Below are positions 33,999 through 43,159 of a stretch of DNA of 64,000 nucleotides, in pieces. The notes below the pieces were generated by a model, which worked only from the letters and a program-made list of their open reading frames with translations, was not told the DNA's origin and made no database searches. Each line of letters begins with the position of its first letter. Within the stretch, counting starts at the first letter, position 1. Both the position numbers and the translations under genes were made by a program. The DNA is taken from assembly GCA_016839765.1 (NCBI GenBank), contig JAEOTP010000034.1, forward strand, positions 36,606-100,605. The letters run 5' to 3'. This DNA comes from Promethearchaeota archaeon. Its GTDB lineage: Archaea > Asgardarchaeota > Lokiarchaeia > Sigyniarchaeales > SOKP01.

Positions 33999-35471
33999 TT
34001 GGTAAAAACTTACACACATATTAATGAAAAAATAAAAAATGGCGATGTTGTAGTGGTTACTGCTGAAGACATGATAAAGATAGTTGAGGAAAATGGACCT
34101 AAAATCGCAGCTGAAGAGATTGACGTAGTTACCACAGGAACTTTTGGTCCTATGTGTTCCAGTGGTGCTTTCTTAAATTTTGGTCACTCAGATCCACCAA
34201 TCAAGTTTGAACATCTCTGGCTTAATGAGGTTCATGCCTATCATGGTAATGCTGCGGCTGATTGTTATATTGGAGTGACTAGGATGGCAGATAAAAGGCC
34301 ATTTGAATATGGAGGAGGCAACGTTATTGAGGATCTTGTTTCTGGTAAAAAGATAAGATTAAGAGGTATCTCAAACACAACAGATTGTTATCCCCTTGGA
34401 GAGATGGATACCTCTTTTACTATTGATGATTTGAATCAAGCAATTTTATGTAATCCGAGAAATGCGTATCAGCGGTATGTATGTGCGGTAAATAGTACAG
34501 ATAAAACACTATATACTTACATGGGAAAATTATTGCCTCATTTTGGAAATGCTCATTACGCAGGTGCAGGATGTTTAAACCCATTAAGTAACGATCCTAA
34601 CTATGAAACTATAGGAATAGGAACTAGAATATTTCTTGGAGGAGGAATTGGCTATGTCATAGGAGAAGGAACTCAGCACAATCCATCAAATGGATATGGT
34701 ACTTTATTTGTAAAAGGTGATTTGAAACAAATGAATTCCGAGTATCTGAGAGGGGTTAATTTTGAAAAATATGGGACGTCTATGTTTGTTGGTTTAGGTA
34801 TTCCAATCCCTGTATTAAACGATAATTTAGCTAAGAAAACAGCAATAAAAGATGAAGAAATTATCACTGATGTAGTTGATTATGGTATTCCGAGGAGGGA
34901 CCGACCCATTTTAAAGAAAGTAACGTATAAGGAACTTAAAAGTGGGTTAATAGACTTAAATGGAAATAAAGTAAAATGTTCATCTCTTTCTTCGTTATAT
35001 TATGCTCGAAAAATAGCCAATGAATTAAAAAGTTGGATAGAAGAAGGTTTATTTTACTTAAATCCTCCCGCCGAAACTTTATCAAGAAACACCATTTATA
35101 GATCGATGAAACAAACCTCAGAACTAAAATTTGTCAAGGATTTAAAGAGAGATGCTATAATTTGTTATGATGATTGTAATCTAAAAATGGTTGCTCAGAA
35201 AATTATCAAAGAAAACATGAATCACATTATCATTACTAATAGAGAAAGGGTTCTGAAAGGTATAGTTACGAGTTTTGATGTAACAAAAGCGATTGCTGAA
35301 GATAAAACAGATATTAACGAAATCATTACAAAAAAAGTCATTACTACCACTGATAATGAACCTATTGAAGTTGCTGCTAGAAAGATGAAAGTTAATGATA
35401 TTTCAGCTTTACCTGTTATTGATGAAAATATGAAAGTAATTGGAATACTAACTTCAGAAGAGTTGATGTAA
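33999..35471 (+). CDS. Homocysteine biosynthesis protein, DUF39 plus two CBS domains (MA1821-type)
   Basis: 490 residues. Residues 1-360 match DUF39: TTGTFGPMCSSGAFLNFGHSDPPIK, PFEYGGGNVIEDL, CYPLGEMDTSF, HYAGAGCLNPLSNDP and YVIGEGTQHNPSNGYGT are all recognisable. The C-terminus has a pair of CBS motifs (IICYDDCNLKMVAQKII ... VTTTDNEPIEVAARKMKVND). In Methanosarcina acetivorans, MA1821 with MA1822 is needed for homocysteine formation from aspartate semialdehyde and a sulfide source. The next gene matches MA1822 and starts at once after this stop. TTG start supported by GGTGAT. CBS domains may sense adenosyl ligands. Confidence 0.92.
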   Translation: MVKTYTHINEKIKNGDVVVVTAEDMIKIVEENGPKIAAEEIDVVTTGTFGPMCSSGAFLNFGHSDPPIKFEHLWLNEVHAYHGNAAADCYIGVTRMADKRPFEYGGGNVIEDLVSGKKIRLRGISNTTDCYPLGEMDTSFTIDDLNQAILCNPRNAYQRYVCAVNSTDKTLYTYMGKLLPHFGNAHYAGAGCLNPLSNDPNYETIGIGTRIFLGGGIGYVIGEGTQHNPSNGYGTLFVKGDLKQMNSEYLRGVNFEKYGTSMFVGLGIPIPVLNDNLAKKTAIKDEEIITDVVDYGIPRRDRPILKKVTYKELKSGLIDLNGNKVKCSSLSSLYYARKIANELKSWIEEGLFYLNPPAETLSRNTIYRSMKQTSELKFVKDLKRDAIICYDDCNLKMVAQKIIKENMNHIIITNRERVLKGIVTSFDVTKAIAEDKTDINEIITKKVITTTDNEPIEVAARKMKVNDISALPVIDENMKVIGILTSEELM

Positions 35472-35867
35472 TTGACAATTATAAATTGTACTTTACCCTT
35501 TGGAATCGTAAAAGATATTGGTGATTATTCAAAAATCATTAATGAAATTCTGCAATTTGACATTACTTTTAACATTCTTAAATTTTCAACTGTATCCACT
35601 GGTGTAAATATTCTGTTAGATGTACCAGAGGATAAAATAAAAAGGATTGCAGAATCGTTGAGAAAGAATAATGTTATTGTGAATAAAAAAGGAAGAATCA
35701 TTATTAATGATGATAAATGCATTGATTGTGGCGCATGCATTTCTTTATGTCCAACAGAAGCATTGTTTTTAAATGAATATGCTAGATTAGAATTTTCTTA
35801 TGACAAGTGCATTGGATGTCTATTATGTTTAGATTCATGCCCACGGCATGCAATTGAAGAAATGTAA
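35472..35867 (+). CDS. NIL domain plus two [4Fe-4S] ferredoxin protein (MA1822-type)
   Basis: 131 residues: an N-terminal NIL (ACT-like) domain (residues ~1-78) and a C-terminal ferredoxin with two motifs CIDCGACISLCP and CIGCLLCLDSCP. It pairs with the DUF39 protein in the MA1821/MA1822 homocysteine pathway, probably delivering electrons for sulfur transfer to aspartate semialdehyde. TTG start immediately follows the TAA of the preceding gene (no gap), so the two are translationally coupled. The downstream hdrB-hdrC genes face them from the opposite strand. Confidence 0.93.
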   Translation: MTIINCTLPFGIVKDIGDYSKIINEILQFDITFNILKFSTVSTGVNILLDVPEDKIKRIAESLRKNNVIVNKKGRIIINDDKCIDCGACISLCPTEALFLNEYARLEFSYDKCIGCLLCLDSCPRHAIEEM

Positions 35868-35909
35868 ATTGTGGATTTAAAAATTATAAAATTGTTTCTT
35901 TTTAAGATA

Positions 35910-36923
35910 TTATTGTTGAGTAATTATTTCAAATATTTCTTCTATACGACGAGTCTTCCTTCTTAAAGTAATACAGCGTTCTTCTTCACAACCTCGTAAT
36001 AATGCAACCAATTCATTCAGATGGATTGTAGGAATATCTAATTTTTCATTGAACCATTTATCCATCTTTTCTCTATATTCTGGTTTGCTCAAAGTGTATA
36101 AACAAGTAGGGCAAGGTGTTATAATAAAATCTGCTCCAACATTTTGAGCACTCGATAATTTATTAGCCGTTATTTTTAGCGCTTCTCGAGGATTTATTAA
36201 GAGCTGTGAGGCACCCCAACCGCAACAGCTCTCTCTCTCTTGGTAATCAACAGGTGTTCCACCAAATAAAGTTATGAGTTCTTCTAATTTAGACTTATCC
36301 TTTAAATAATGATTAACACTACGTTTATCTCTTGATAAGTTTAAATAATGACATCCATAGTGGACTGCAACTTTAAAATCACTTAAATCGAATTTTAATG
36401 AATTTATCACATCATTTCTGATCAAGTATAAAAAATCTAAATCGTGGATAAACCGTACCTTTGGATTTTCCAAAATATCATACATTCTAGGATATGTCTC
36501 TCTTTTAACATTTTTTTTTAACTGATTTAGAATTTCTTGAGTTTTTTTCTTTACTTGAGGTATTTTTAAAAACTCTCTTCCTCTTAAGAGAGAATTATAA
36601 CACCCGTTGCATGAAAATAATAAAATATCTGCTTGTTGATTAATTTCATTTAAATTTCTTTCATTTATAGCCGCAAATTGAGCTCTAGTTATTAAATTTC
36701 TTTGAAAAAAGGTTCCAGTGCAACATGACTGATTCTTACATGTAGATACTTCGAGTTGAAGACTCCCAAGTAGATCATGAATTCCCCATCTCACTCCAGG
36801 GAAATATTTTTCTAAGCATGCTTTAAATAAACATAATTTCTTATCTTTAAAAAATTCTAAAGGATTCTCTTGAAAATTTCTTTCAATTTCCTCAATATCA
36901 AGAGCTAAATCATAGGTTTCCAT
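35910..36923 (-). CDS. hdrB: HdrB-like heterodisulfide reductase subunit (two CCG domains)
   Basis: 337 residues with two cysteine-rich CCG domains. First: CKNQSCCTG then CNGC (residues ~77-108). Second: HYGCHYL, ESCCGWG, CPTC (residues ~190-275). The arrangement C-x(n)-CC-x(n)-CxxC appears twice as in HdrB, where it holds noncubane [4Fe-4S] clusters for disulfide reduction. The C-terminal extension (~40 residues) is basic and unique. Its start overlaps or directly follows the HdrC gene (27 bp apart) on the same strand. Genuine HdrB is membrane- or complex-associated; the thiol substrate in this organism is not known. Confidence 0.9.
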   Translation of the reverse strand: METYDLALDIEEIERNFQENPLEFFKDKKLCLFKACLEKYFPGVRWGIHDLLGSLQLEVSTCKNQSCCTGTFFQRNLITRAQFAAINERNLNEINQQADILLFSCNGCYNSLLRGREFLKIPQVKKKTQEILNQLKKNVKRETYPRMYDILENPKVRFIHDLDFLYLIRNDVINSLKFDLSDFKVAVHYGCHYLNLSRDKRSVNHYLKDKSKLEELITLFGGTPVDYQERESCCGWGASQLLINPREALKITANKLSSAQNVGADFIITPCPTCLYTLSKPEYREKMDKWFNEKLDIPTIHLNELVALLRGCEEERCITLRRKTRRIEEIFEIITQQ

Positions 36924-36949
36924 AATTTATTTGCTTAATGTATTTAAAA

Positions 36950-37462
36950 TTATTTCTTCTTCTTTCTTTTGTTTTTGCTTGCCTTAAAAACATATTTTAT
37001 TCGTGCAAAATTGCAAATCTCATTTAATTCATCAATCCTCTGTTGGGGTAATTTTTCACCTAAAGGTTCTTCCAATACAACTCCAGTTGTAAGGAACCTC
37101 TCTGCCATTTCTACGTATTTTCTTAAATCATTGTATTTTGGTCCATATCCTTTTTTAAATGACTCATTTCTGAGATTGATAATTAACATTGGAATGTTTA
37201 TATTTTCCCTGGGACATACTCGTTTGCATCTTTCACATAAATAGCAATACCAAATATCAGAATCTTTTAAAACGGATTTATCTCCACGTAAAACTTTTCT
37301 AATAATCTTTCTGATATTAAATTCAGATACTTTTGCTGCAGGACAATCGCCTACACATTTTCCACAGCTAATACATTGAATTATATTTTTATTTTCGTCT
37401 ACATCTTCTACGAGTTCCTCATAAAATTCCCAATTCCACTCTGAATCTGAATATTCATCCAT
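36950..37462 (-). CDS. hdrC: HdrC-like iron-sulfur subunit
   Basis: 170 residues with two [4Fe-4S] motifs: CISCGKCVGDCPAAK and CYLCERCKRVCPREN, separated by ~35 residues, as in HdrC. HdrC passes electrons from HdrA to HdrB. An acidic N-terminus and basic C-terminal tail (KNKRKKKK) flank them. The ATG at 37462 has AAGGA about 8 nt upstream. First gene of an hdrC-hdrB transcript; hdrA (fused to mvhD) is at 21592-23991, so the complex is encoded in two places. Confidence 0.9.
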   Translation of the reverse strand: MDEYSDSEWNWEFYEELVEDVDENKNIIQCISCGKCVGDCPAAKVSEFNIRKIIRKVLRGDKSVLKDSDIWYCYLCERCKRVCPRENINIPMLIINLRNESFKKGYGPKYNDLRKYVEMAERFLTTGVVLEEPLGEKLPQQRIDELNEICNFARIKYVFKASKNKRKKKK

Positions 37463-37751
37463 GATGTGATTCCTTATATTTTTAATAAGAAGAATATTAT
37501 AAATGCTAAGAGAAAATCATAATTCATAATAAAAAAATTATTGTATTAAAAAAAGTAATTTAATTTGTATATATATTTTAATTTCAAAAATTAGATAATC
37601 AAATTATTAGTTAAGTTAATATTATTTCTGAAAATCGATAAAGAAGAAAATATTTATTATTTAAGAAATTTTTTTGAAAAATATCACCATAAAAAATTCC
37701 AAGTAATCAACCAAAATTAAAGCGACCTTATTATTAACTGGAGTATTACTA

Positions 37752-38444
37752 ATGGTTCTTTATAAAGATGGAAAAGTATATTTAAAACTGGTATATTGGG
37801 GTATGGCAGGATCAGGTAAAACTACCATACTTCAAACCCTTTACAAGTTAACAAAAGAAACAAAGAAAGAAATTGTTCCAATTGGTAATTTACAAATAAT
37901 AGCGAGGGAAAGTGGGGCAACTTTATATTTTGATAGAGGTTTATTTCAATCAACGAAACAAAAACAGGTCTATTATAGGGTATTTACAGTTGCGGGACAA
38001 TCAAGTTTTTCACCTCTTAGAATAAAACTGTTTGATAAACCAGAAGATAAAACTGATGCTGTTATATATGTGATTGACTCTCAGACTAAATTTCTTGAAG
38101 ATAACATTGAATCACTTCGAGAATTAAAAAGCGTTGCTAATGATAAACTAATTAAAGAGATCCCCTTTATTGTAATGCTTAATAAACAGGATCTCAAAGA
38201 AATTATTGATAAAGACAACTTTATTCAAATTTTAAAAAATGAAAAACTTTGGTATGAACCTGGGAATAGCCTAAATAGATGGAATCCTATAATTTATGAA
38301 ACTTGTGCTTTGTATGACCAAGAAAAAGATATTTATCGTAGTTTTCATGAATGTGCTAGAAGAACTGCATTATATCAAATTTATGGAGATGGAAAGGCAC
38401 CTTCAGAAGAAAAAATATCTGATACTTCCATACTGACAATATAG
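37752..38444 (+). CDS. MglA/Arf-like small GTPase
   Basis: 230 residues. G1 GMAGSGKT (17-24), G3 TVAGQ (79-83), G4 NKQDL (144-148), G5-like ETCAL. The G3 form T-V-A-G-Q and the long switch between G1 and G3 (YFDRGLF region, residues 58-66) match the MglA/Rup/Arf group rather than Rab. Bacterial MglA controls polarity; archaeal relatives are poorly known. It ends with an extension of ~45 residues. A 7TM protein and a longin-like protein follow on the other strand, with only 26 bp between the converging ends. Confidence 0.85.
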   Translation: MVLYKDGKVYLKLVYWGMAGSGKTTILQTLYKLTKETKKEIVPIGNLQIIARESGATLYFDRGLFQSTKQKQVYYRVFTVAGQSSFSPLRIKLFDKPEDKTDAVIYVIDSQTKFLEDNIESLRELKSVANDKLIKEIPFIVMLNKQDLKEIIDKDNFIQILKNEKLWYEPGNSLNRWNPIIYETCALYDQEKDIYRSFHECARRTALYQIYGDGKAPSEEKISDTSILTI

Positions 38445-38470
38445 ATTACGAATTTTTAAAAAAAAATTAT

Positions 38471-39235
38471 TTATTTTTCCCTAATAAAAATAGAATGCAT
38501 CCATCTTGGTAGCAAAAATCCCCCGTAGAACTCTATAGCACTAATTATTAATAATACTCTTACAATTACCACCATTATTGCTAATAACGGATCAGTTGGA
38601 TCCTCAAAAATAGTACCTAGTAAGGAATCAAATACAGCTGCTATTGTAAACGTAATAAATGCTGCTCGCAATAATTTTCCTTTCACACGCACTTCTTTAT
38701 CTTTAGATTTTACTGATTTTTGGGAAAAAATAATTCCAGTTATAAACATTACAAGGATAACGATCACTAAATAAATAAGGATGAAATCTCCAAAATTTAC
38801 TGTGAATGGACGCGAAAGAACGCCTATAGCATTAATATCTGTAAAGAAAAGATAAAAAAACATAACTTCAAAAGCAATGCTCAAAATAATAGTTAAGGTA
38901 ATAACGATTTTCTGTTTTTTTTTGCCAATCATATCTGTGAAAGCTGTTAACCAACTCAAAAGTGCAATTGGGATAAAGCAATTCCCGATAATAAAATACC
39001 ATTCTCTTGGCAAAAATTCCTGGAAAATTAAATACATTATAAAACTAATGGAATCTGGGAACCAAGGGTTAGCTACACCTATCCAAGAGATTCCTACAAG
39101 GATATAAAGCCTTGATTTATATTTAGTATATTTTGAGAGAATTGTAAATCCAATTATAAGTGAAATCAGCACAAAAACTAAACTGAAACTTCCTTGTAAA
39201 TAATCAACTAATTGTAAATCCAAATTTTTCACCAA
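38471..39235 (-). CDS. Seven-transmembrane protein, uncharacterised
   Basis: 254 residues with seven hydrophobic helices (~15-35, 45-60, 65-80, 85-100, 110-135, 150-170, 190-235). Loops are short and Lys-rich on the cytosolic side (KKKQK, KSVKSKDKEVRVKGK). There are no recognised motifs for transport or rhodopsin-type retinal Lys. The topology suggests a sensor-like or unknown membrane family common in Asgard genomes; that is a weak inference. Likely translated from TTG 39235 or GTG 39232. It is the second gene after 39338-40411 on this strand. Confidence 0.6.
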   Translation of the reverse strand: MVKNLDLQLVDYLQGSFSLVFVLISLIIGFTILSKYTKYKSRLYILVGISWIGVANPWFPDSISFIMYLIFQEFLPREWYFIIGNCFIPIALLSWLTAFTDMIGKKKQKIVITLTIILSIAFEVMFFYLFFTDINAIGVLSRPFTVNFGDFILIYLVIVILVMFITGIIFSQKSVKSKDKEVRVKGKLLRAAFITFTIAAVFDSLLGTIFEDPTDPLLAIMVVIVRVLLIISAIEFYGGFLLPRWMHSIFIREK

Positions 39236-39337
39236 TTTTTAAACTTCAATGAAAGTTAAATTTGAATAAATAGTGATTAAATATATTTCTTTTGGATTTA
39301 TTCTAAATTTAGCAAAATTCAATTATTGAAAAAATAA

Positions 39338-40411
39338 TTAGATTACTGAATAATTAAAGAGGATTGGTTGGTCTTTTAAATCATTTAATAACAATTCTGT
39401 ATGATATAAATATTGATTTAAAGAAATTTCTTGATTTTTATATCTTCTAATTAGAATTTTTATTATGTAGAAAGGAGAAAACTTCAAGAATCGAATATCA
39501 GAAAATAAATAGGCTATACCTTTTGCTTCGAATAGGATTTTTTTATCCATCAGCTCATCAAATAAATCCTGTCGATTATTTAATAAACTTAAACAATCAT
39601 TTACAGAAAGATTTGTATTTCTCAAATTTTTTATTAAAAGATATACATCTTTATCAACTAGAAAATTGATTATTGCTTTGTTCTCTAACTCTTGACTACA
39701 ATTATATTTTGAATAAAACTTAATAAATTCTTTTTTATATTTTTTTAGGACACGCTGTTCTATATTTTCCTCATCAGGTATTCTTTTGGGAGGGACTCTT
39801 GCACATGTAAAATCCTTGATTAAAAAATAACATTCTTTACTACCTGGAATACTTCTCTTTAAAATTAGATTCTCTCGAAGAAATGATATTAAAAGTAAAT
39901 CAATATTTACAGTAGAAAATCCATATTCTTGTCTTAATAAGTTTGTTAATTCTGTTTTGGAAATTACTCCATTTCTTAATATTTGTAAAATTGTGAACTT
40001 AATTTTATCTTGGAAAAAATTTATCAAATCTTCACTTTCCAATTTGTTATAATTCTTTATTGTGTTAAACGCTTCAGAAATAGCTCTAGTCATTTTATTT
40101 GTGTTCATTAACTCAATAAGATTTTTGCCAATAATAGCTAAAATATCAGGAGAAATAACATCCTCTTTCTCTTTTTTACCACTTAAAACAAGAACTAAAA
40201 AATACATTTCACTTTCGAATTCTTGTAATATAGAAATGAAGTGGTTGTTCTGATCTTCTAATTCTATTAAAAAATTTTCTTTATTTAGTTCATGTTGAGC
40301 CCAAATTTTTAAAAATAAATCTTTTTTAGGGAATTCTTTTTCTGGGGGATATTGGATTAATGGTTCGGGTCCAGTGCTTTTATTCCAATGAACAATGATT
40401 AATCTTTCCAT
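39338..40411 (-). CDS. Longin-like N-terminal domain protein with winged-helix segments
   Basis: 357 residues. Residues ~1-110 begin ERLIIVHWNKSTGPEPLIQYPPE, followed by KIWAQHEL and the strands FISILQEFE, MYFLVLVL, with helices after; the pattern hhhhWN-x4-GP-x5-YP is consistent with longin/roadblock-like profilin folds seen in small GTPase regulators. The middle (~135-195) resembles a winged helix (IKFTILQILRNGVISKTELTNLL). The rest is helical. The domain call is tentative. Being next to an MglA-like GTPase, it could act as its GEF/GAP-type partner (inference). Confidence 0.45.
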   Translation of the reverse strand: MERLIIVHWNKSTGPEPLIQYPPEKEFPKKDLFLKIWAQHELNKENFLIELEDQNNHFISILQEFESEMYFLVLVLSGKKEKEDVISPDILAIIGKNLIELMNTNKMTRAISEAFNTIKNYNKLESEDLINFFQDKIKFTILQILRNGVISKTELTNLLRQEYGFSTVNIDLLLISFLRENLILKRSIPGSKECYFLIKDFTCARVPPKRIPDEENIEQRVLKKYKKEFIKFYSKYNCSQELENKAIINFLVDKDVYLLIKNLRNTNLSVNDCLSLLNNRQDLFDELMDKKILFEAKGIAYLFSDIRFLKFSPFYIIKILIRRYKNQEISLNQYLYHTELLLNDLKDQPILFNYSVI

Positions 40412-40524
40412 AATTCCAATGTTTAAATATAGAATTATAATATATTCAATATATTATTAAAAGTAGATTATATAATTAAGGCTATTGTTTAACTTGAATG
40501 GATACCAAAGAAGATTTTTTGAAT

Positions 40525-40776
40525 TTAAAAAAATTTAGGAAAGTTATACTCAATATTTTCTAATGCTTCAATAAGAAGATCATTTATTCGACTATCGTCT
40601 AAAAAATCTATTTTATTAAACACATTTTCAATCATTTGGTTTGCAAGTTGCTTGTCTTTTTCTGTGGGATGATGTTTCCTAGAATTAAATAAAAATTCAA
40701 ATTCTTCTTTTAACCATTCTAATTCCTCAATTAGAGAATCTTCCAAAAGTTCATCATAATCCCCGCAGTAAAACAA
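40525..40776 (-). CDS. Small acidic helical protein, unrecognised
   Basis: 83 residues, helical and acidic (DYDELLEDSLIEELEWLKEEFEFLF, then KQLANQMIENVFNKIDFLDDSRINDLLIEALENIE). No domain recognised. TTG start directly after a stop codon, with no clear ribosome-binding site, so the start is uncertain; ATG codons inside are later. It lies upstream of the longin-like gene and is probably a small regulatory or orphan protein. Confidence 0.4.
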   Translation of the reverse strand: MFYCGDYDELLEDSLIEELEWLKEEFEFLFNSRKHHPTEKDKQLANQMIENVFNKIDFLDDSRINDLLIEALENIEYNFPKFF

Positions 40777-40890
40777 CTAAATACCCCTACCCTAATTATT
40801 ATTTATAATAATTAAAATGATACTCTAAGAAACTAGTAGGGTCCGACTATAAATATTTTAGTTTTCCAAAAAATGAAATGACTAAATTAT

Positions 40891-41064
40891 TTAATCATAT
40901 ATTTTTTTAAATTGATATCTTGTAATTGTCTTAGAAAGTTCCCAAATTGACTGAAGATCATTTGAGCTAATTGCATTCGTTAAATCTTTATATAATTTTG
41001 ATAAGTATGATTGATCATATTCAATGATCTCTGTTTTATTAAATATTTTATCTTGTTTACTCAT
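40891..41064 (-). CDS. 57-residue hypothetical protein
   Basis: A short frame from ATG 41064 to TAA 40891 encoding MSKQDKIFNKTEIIEYD and an amphipathic helix (LSKLYKDLTNAISSNDLQSIWELSKTITRYQ) with repeated Leu/Ile at helix spacing. Composition resembles real small proteins rather than random AT-rich sequence. No family recognised. It lies in a gap between small genes on the same strand. Confidence 0.35.
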   Translation of the reverse strand: MSKQDKIFNKTEIIEYDQSYLSKLYKDLTNAISSNDLQSIWELSKTITRYQFKKIYD

Positions 41065-41285
41065 ATAGCAAATTCAAATTTAAAAAGTTAAAAATAGAAA
41101 TAATATCTCGATAACATCTATTCGACAGAAGTTGATAAAAAGGAGGTTTCAATTTATAATCTTTTCTACTATAATATATCTCGTATTAAATTAGCCAAAC
41201 ATTATTAAATTTTGTGGAAGTTAACATAAATAAGAGAATAGTAATAATACCTTTTTTCAACTTGATTTTAAAGATTTAAATTGAT

Positions 41286-42119
41286 TCAAGGTGATTTTTC
41301 AACATCAATCTTTTTCCCATAATATCTAACAATAAGATAATACATTATAAACATTAAAACCAAAATTGCTAAAATTATTAATAATACACTATTAAAAAAC
41401 ACGGATTGTGCTTCAATTTCTGCTAAGGGTAAAAGGTCAAAATCAACAGGAGGGACAATACCTAATATTGAACCCAACCAAGAATAAAAAAAGGCTCTAG
41501 GGATTGAACCTAAAAAGGTTCCAACTGTATATTTTTTAATATCCATATCTACTAAACCAGAAGTATAACTAATAGGGTCGAACGCTATAAAAGGTAAAAA
41601 TCTTGCTGTAACAATTGCTCCCATTCCATATTTATGAATGAAATTATCTGCTAAATTAATAGCTTTTTCTCCTACAAATTTTTTAGCTAATGGGCGCCCT
41701 CCTTTTTTACTTATATAAAAACATAACAACGCCGCGGCCATTGACCCTATAACGCCCATTATTCCACCTCCAATCAAACCCCAAATAATACCAGTAGCTA
41801 GAAGTAGTATTTCAGATGGAATTGGGATCAAAAGGCCTTGAATACCCATTATAACAATAAAGAGAAGTATCCCCAAAAATCCTAAATTATGAATTGGATT
41901 TACAAACCAATCAATTACTACACGATATAAAATAGTTTTATCAATGAAATAAATATAATACAGCAAAAAGATTGAGATTATAATCAATACAATGAAGATG
42001 ATAATGTATAAAATAGTTTTTTTGTCAAAGGAAGAAAAATCAAAAAGATTTTTAAAATATTTTTTTAATTTTTCAGAAAATGAGATATTTTCTTCTAAAT
42101 TATCTTGCGCATCATCCAT
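41286..42119 (-). CDS. VTT/DedA-family membrane protein (TVP38/TMEM64-like)
   Basis: About 277 residues. A helix after the N-terminal ~30 residues, then the VTT domain (residues ~75-245): LLIPIPSEILLLATGIIWG, GSMAAALLCFYISKKGGRPLAKK and ARFLPFIAFDPISYTSGLVDM with GTFLGSIPRAFFYSWLG, all typical. Family members act as lipid scramblases or membrane-homeostasis factors (TMEM41/VMP1, DedA). ATG 42119 is preferred because GTGATTC just upstream (42122-42128) is the ribosome-binding site rather than a GTG start. Divergent from the PAP2 phosphatase gene. Confidence 0.87.
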   Translation of the reverse strand: MDDAQDNLEENISFSEKLKKYFKNLFDFSSFDKKTILYIIIFIVLIIISIFLLYYIYFIDKTILYRVVIDWFVNPIHNLGFLGILLFIVIMGIQGLLIPIPSEILLLATGIIWGLIGGGIMGVIGSMAAALLCFYISKKGGRPLAKKFVGEKAINLADNFIHKYGMGAIVTARFLPFIAFDPISYTSGLVDMDIKKYTVGTFLGSIPRAFFYSWLGSILGIVPPVDFDLLPLAEIEAQSVFFNSVLLIILAILVLMFIMYYLIVRYYGKKIDVEKSP

Positions 42120-42296
42120 TTGAATCACTTTTAAGTAAGATATGCAATTTAAATTTCTATAAAAATCATTTTTTTTATTATTTCACTTACAGATAGGGTT
42201 TATTCTTGAAAAGATCATTATAAAGAATGAATTAATTTTAATAACAATTATTAAATAGATTATTGACTGATAACAAATAAAAATCAATGAACTTAG

Positions 42297-43091
42297 ATGG
42301 AATTATCAAAATCTATTAAATTATTAATTATTGTTTTACTAATTTGGATAGTCTTAGCTATTTTATTCGGTATTTATGATTTGGAAATCTCTATTGCTTT
42401 AGTTAATGGGCAATCAAGTTGGGGTAATTTTGGAGCTGATTATGGGGAAGTTCCAGGCTATGCATTGATAGCGATAGCGTTAGCAACATGGTTAGGAAGT
42501 TACATTAAAAATATTAAAAAGCAGAAAATCTTAATTATTTTAGCTGTTATTACTGGAGTGATTTATTTTTTACTTGGAATTTTTGATAATGATAATACGG
42601 ATATATCTCTTGGAATTAGTTTAATTATACTGCCTTTAATATATCTAATTACAACATGGAATACAGATTGGATAAGATATAGGAAAATTGCGTCTATAAT
42701 ATCTATTTTAGCATTAATTAACCCTTTATTACTTGTACAATTAATAAAAGTATTTTGGGGGAGAGTTCGATTTAGAGATCTTGCGATAGGATATACTAAC
42801 TTTACACCATGGTTTATTCCACGTGGAATTACGGGCAATTTTAGTTTTCCCAGTGGTCATACAGCAATGGGGTGGATGTTTTTACCCCTTCTCATTAGTG
42901 TTAAAAATAAAGAATTCAAATTACCCTTAAAGCTAACATTATTTATAGGAATAGTTGGTTGGGGGATGTTTGTTGCCATGTCCAGAGTTATTGTAGGGGC
43001 TCATTATGCCTCTGATGTCCTCTTTTCTTCTGCATTTGCTACAGTTATAACAAATTTATTATATAGGAAAATCTACTTAAGGAATATCTAA
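42297..43091 (+). CDS. PAP2-family membrane phosphatase
   Basis: 264-residue polytopic protein. Three phosphatase motifs: C1 KVFWGRVRF (K-x6-R-F, where P is the usual residue after R), C2 PSGH, and C3 SRVIVGAHYASD. Together these make the vanadium-chloroperoxidase-type active site. Likely dephosphorylates a lipid phosphate such as isoprenyl or archaetidyl phosphate at the membrane. The loss of the Pro in motif C1 is a minor oddity. Head-to-head with the VTT/DedA gene, with a T-rich terminator at its end. Confidence 0.88.
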   Translation: MELSKSIKLLIIVLLIWIVLAILFGIYDLEISIALVNGQSSWGNFGADYGEVPGYALIAIALATWLGSYIKNIKKQKILIILAVITGVIYFLLGIFDNDNTDISLGISLIILPLIYLITTWNTDWIRYRKIASIISILALINPLLLVQLIKVFWGRVRFRDLAIGYTNFTPWFIPRGITGNFSFPSGHTAMGWMFLPLLISVKNKEFKLPLKLTLFIGIVGWGMFVAMSRVIVGAHYASDVLFSSAFATVITNLLYRKIYLRNI

Positions 43092-43097
43092 TTGCAA

Positions 43098-43121
43098 TTT
43101 TTTTTTCTTTTTTATTTCTTA
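43098..43121 (+). terminator. T-rich termination signal after the PAP2 gene
   Basis: Long uninterrupted T runs (TTTTTTTTTCTTTTTTATTTC) begin 6 nt after the stop codon, the form expected of archaeal intrinsic termination. Confidence 0.4.
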
Positions 43122-43159
43122 TTTAATATATTATCTAAATCAAAAGTAGTTGGAAAAAA

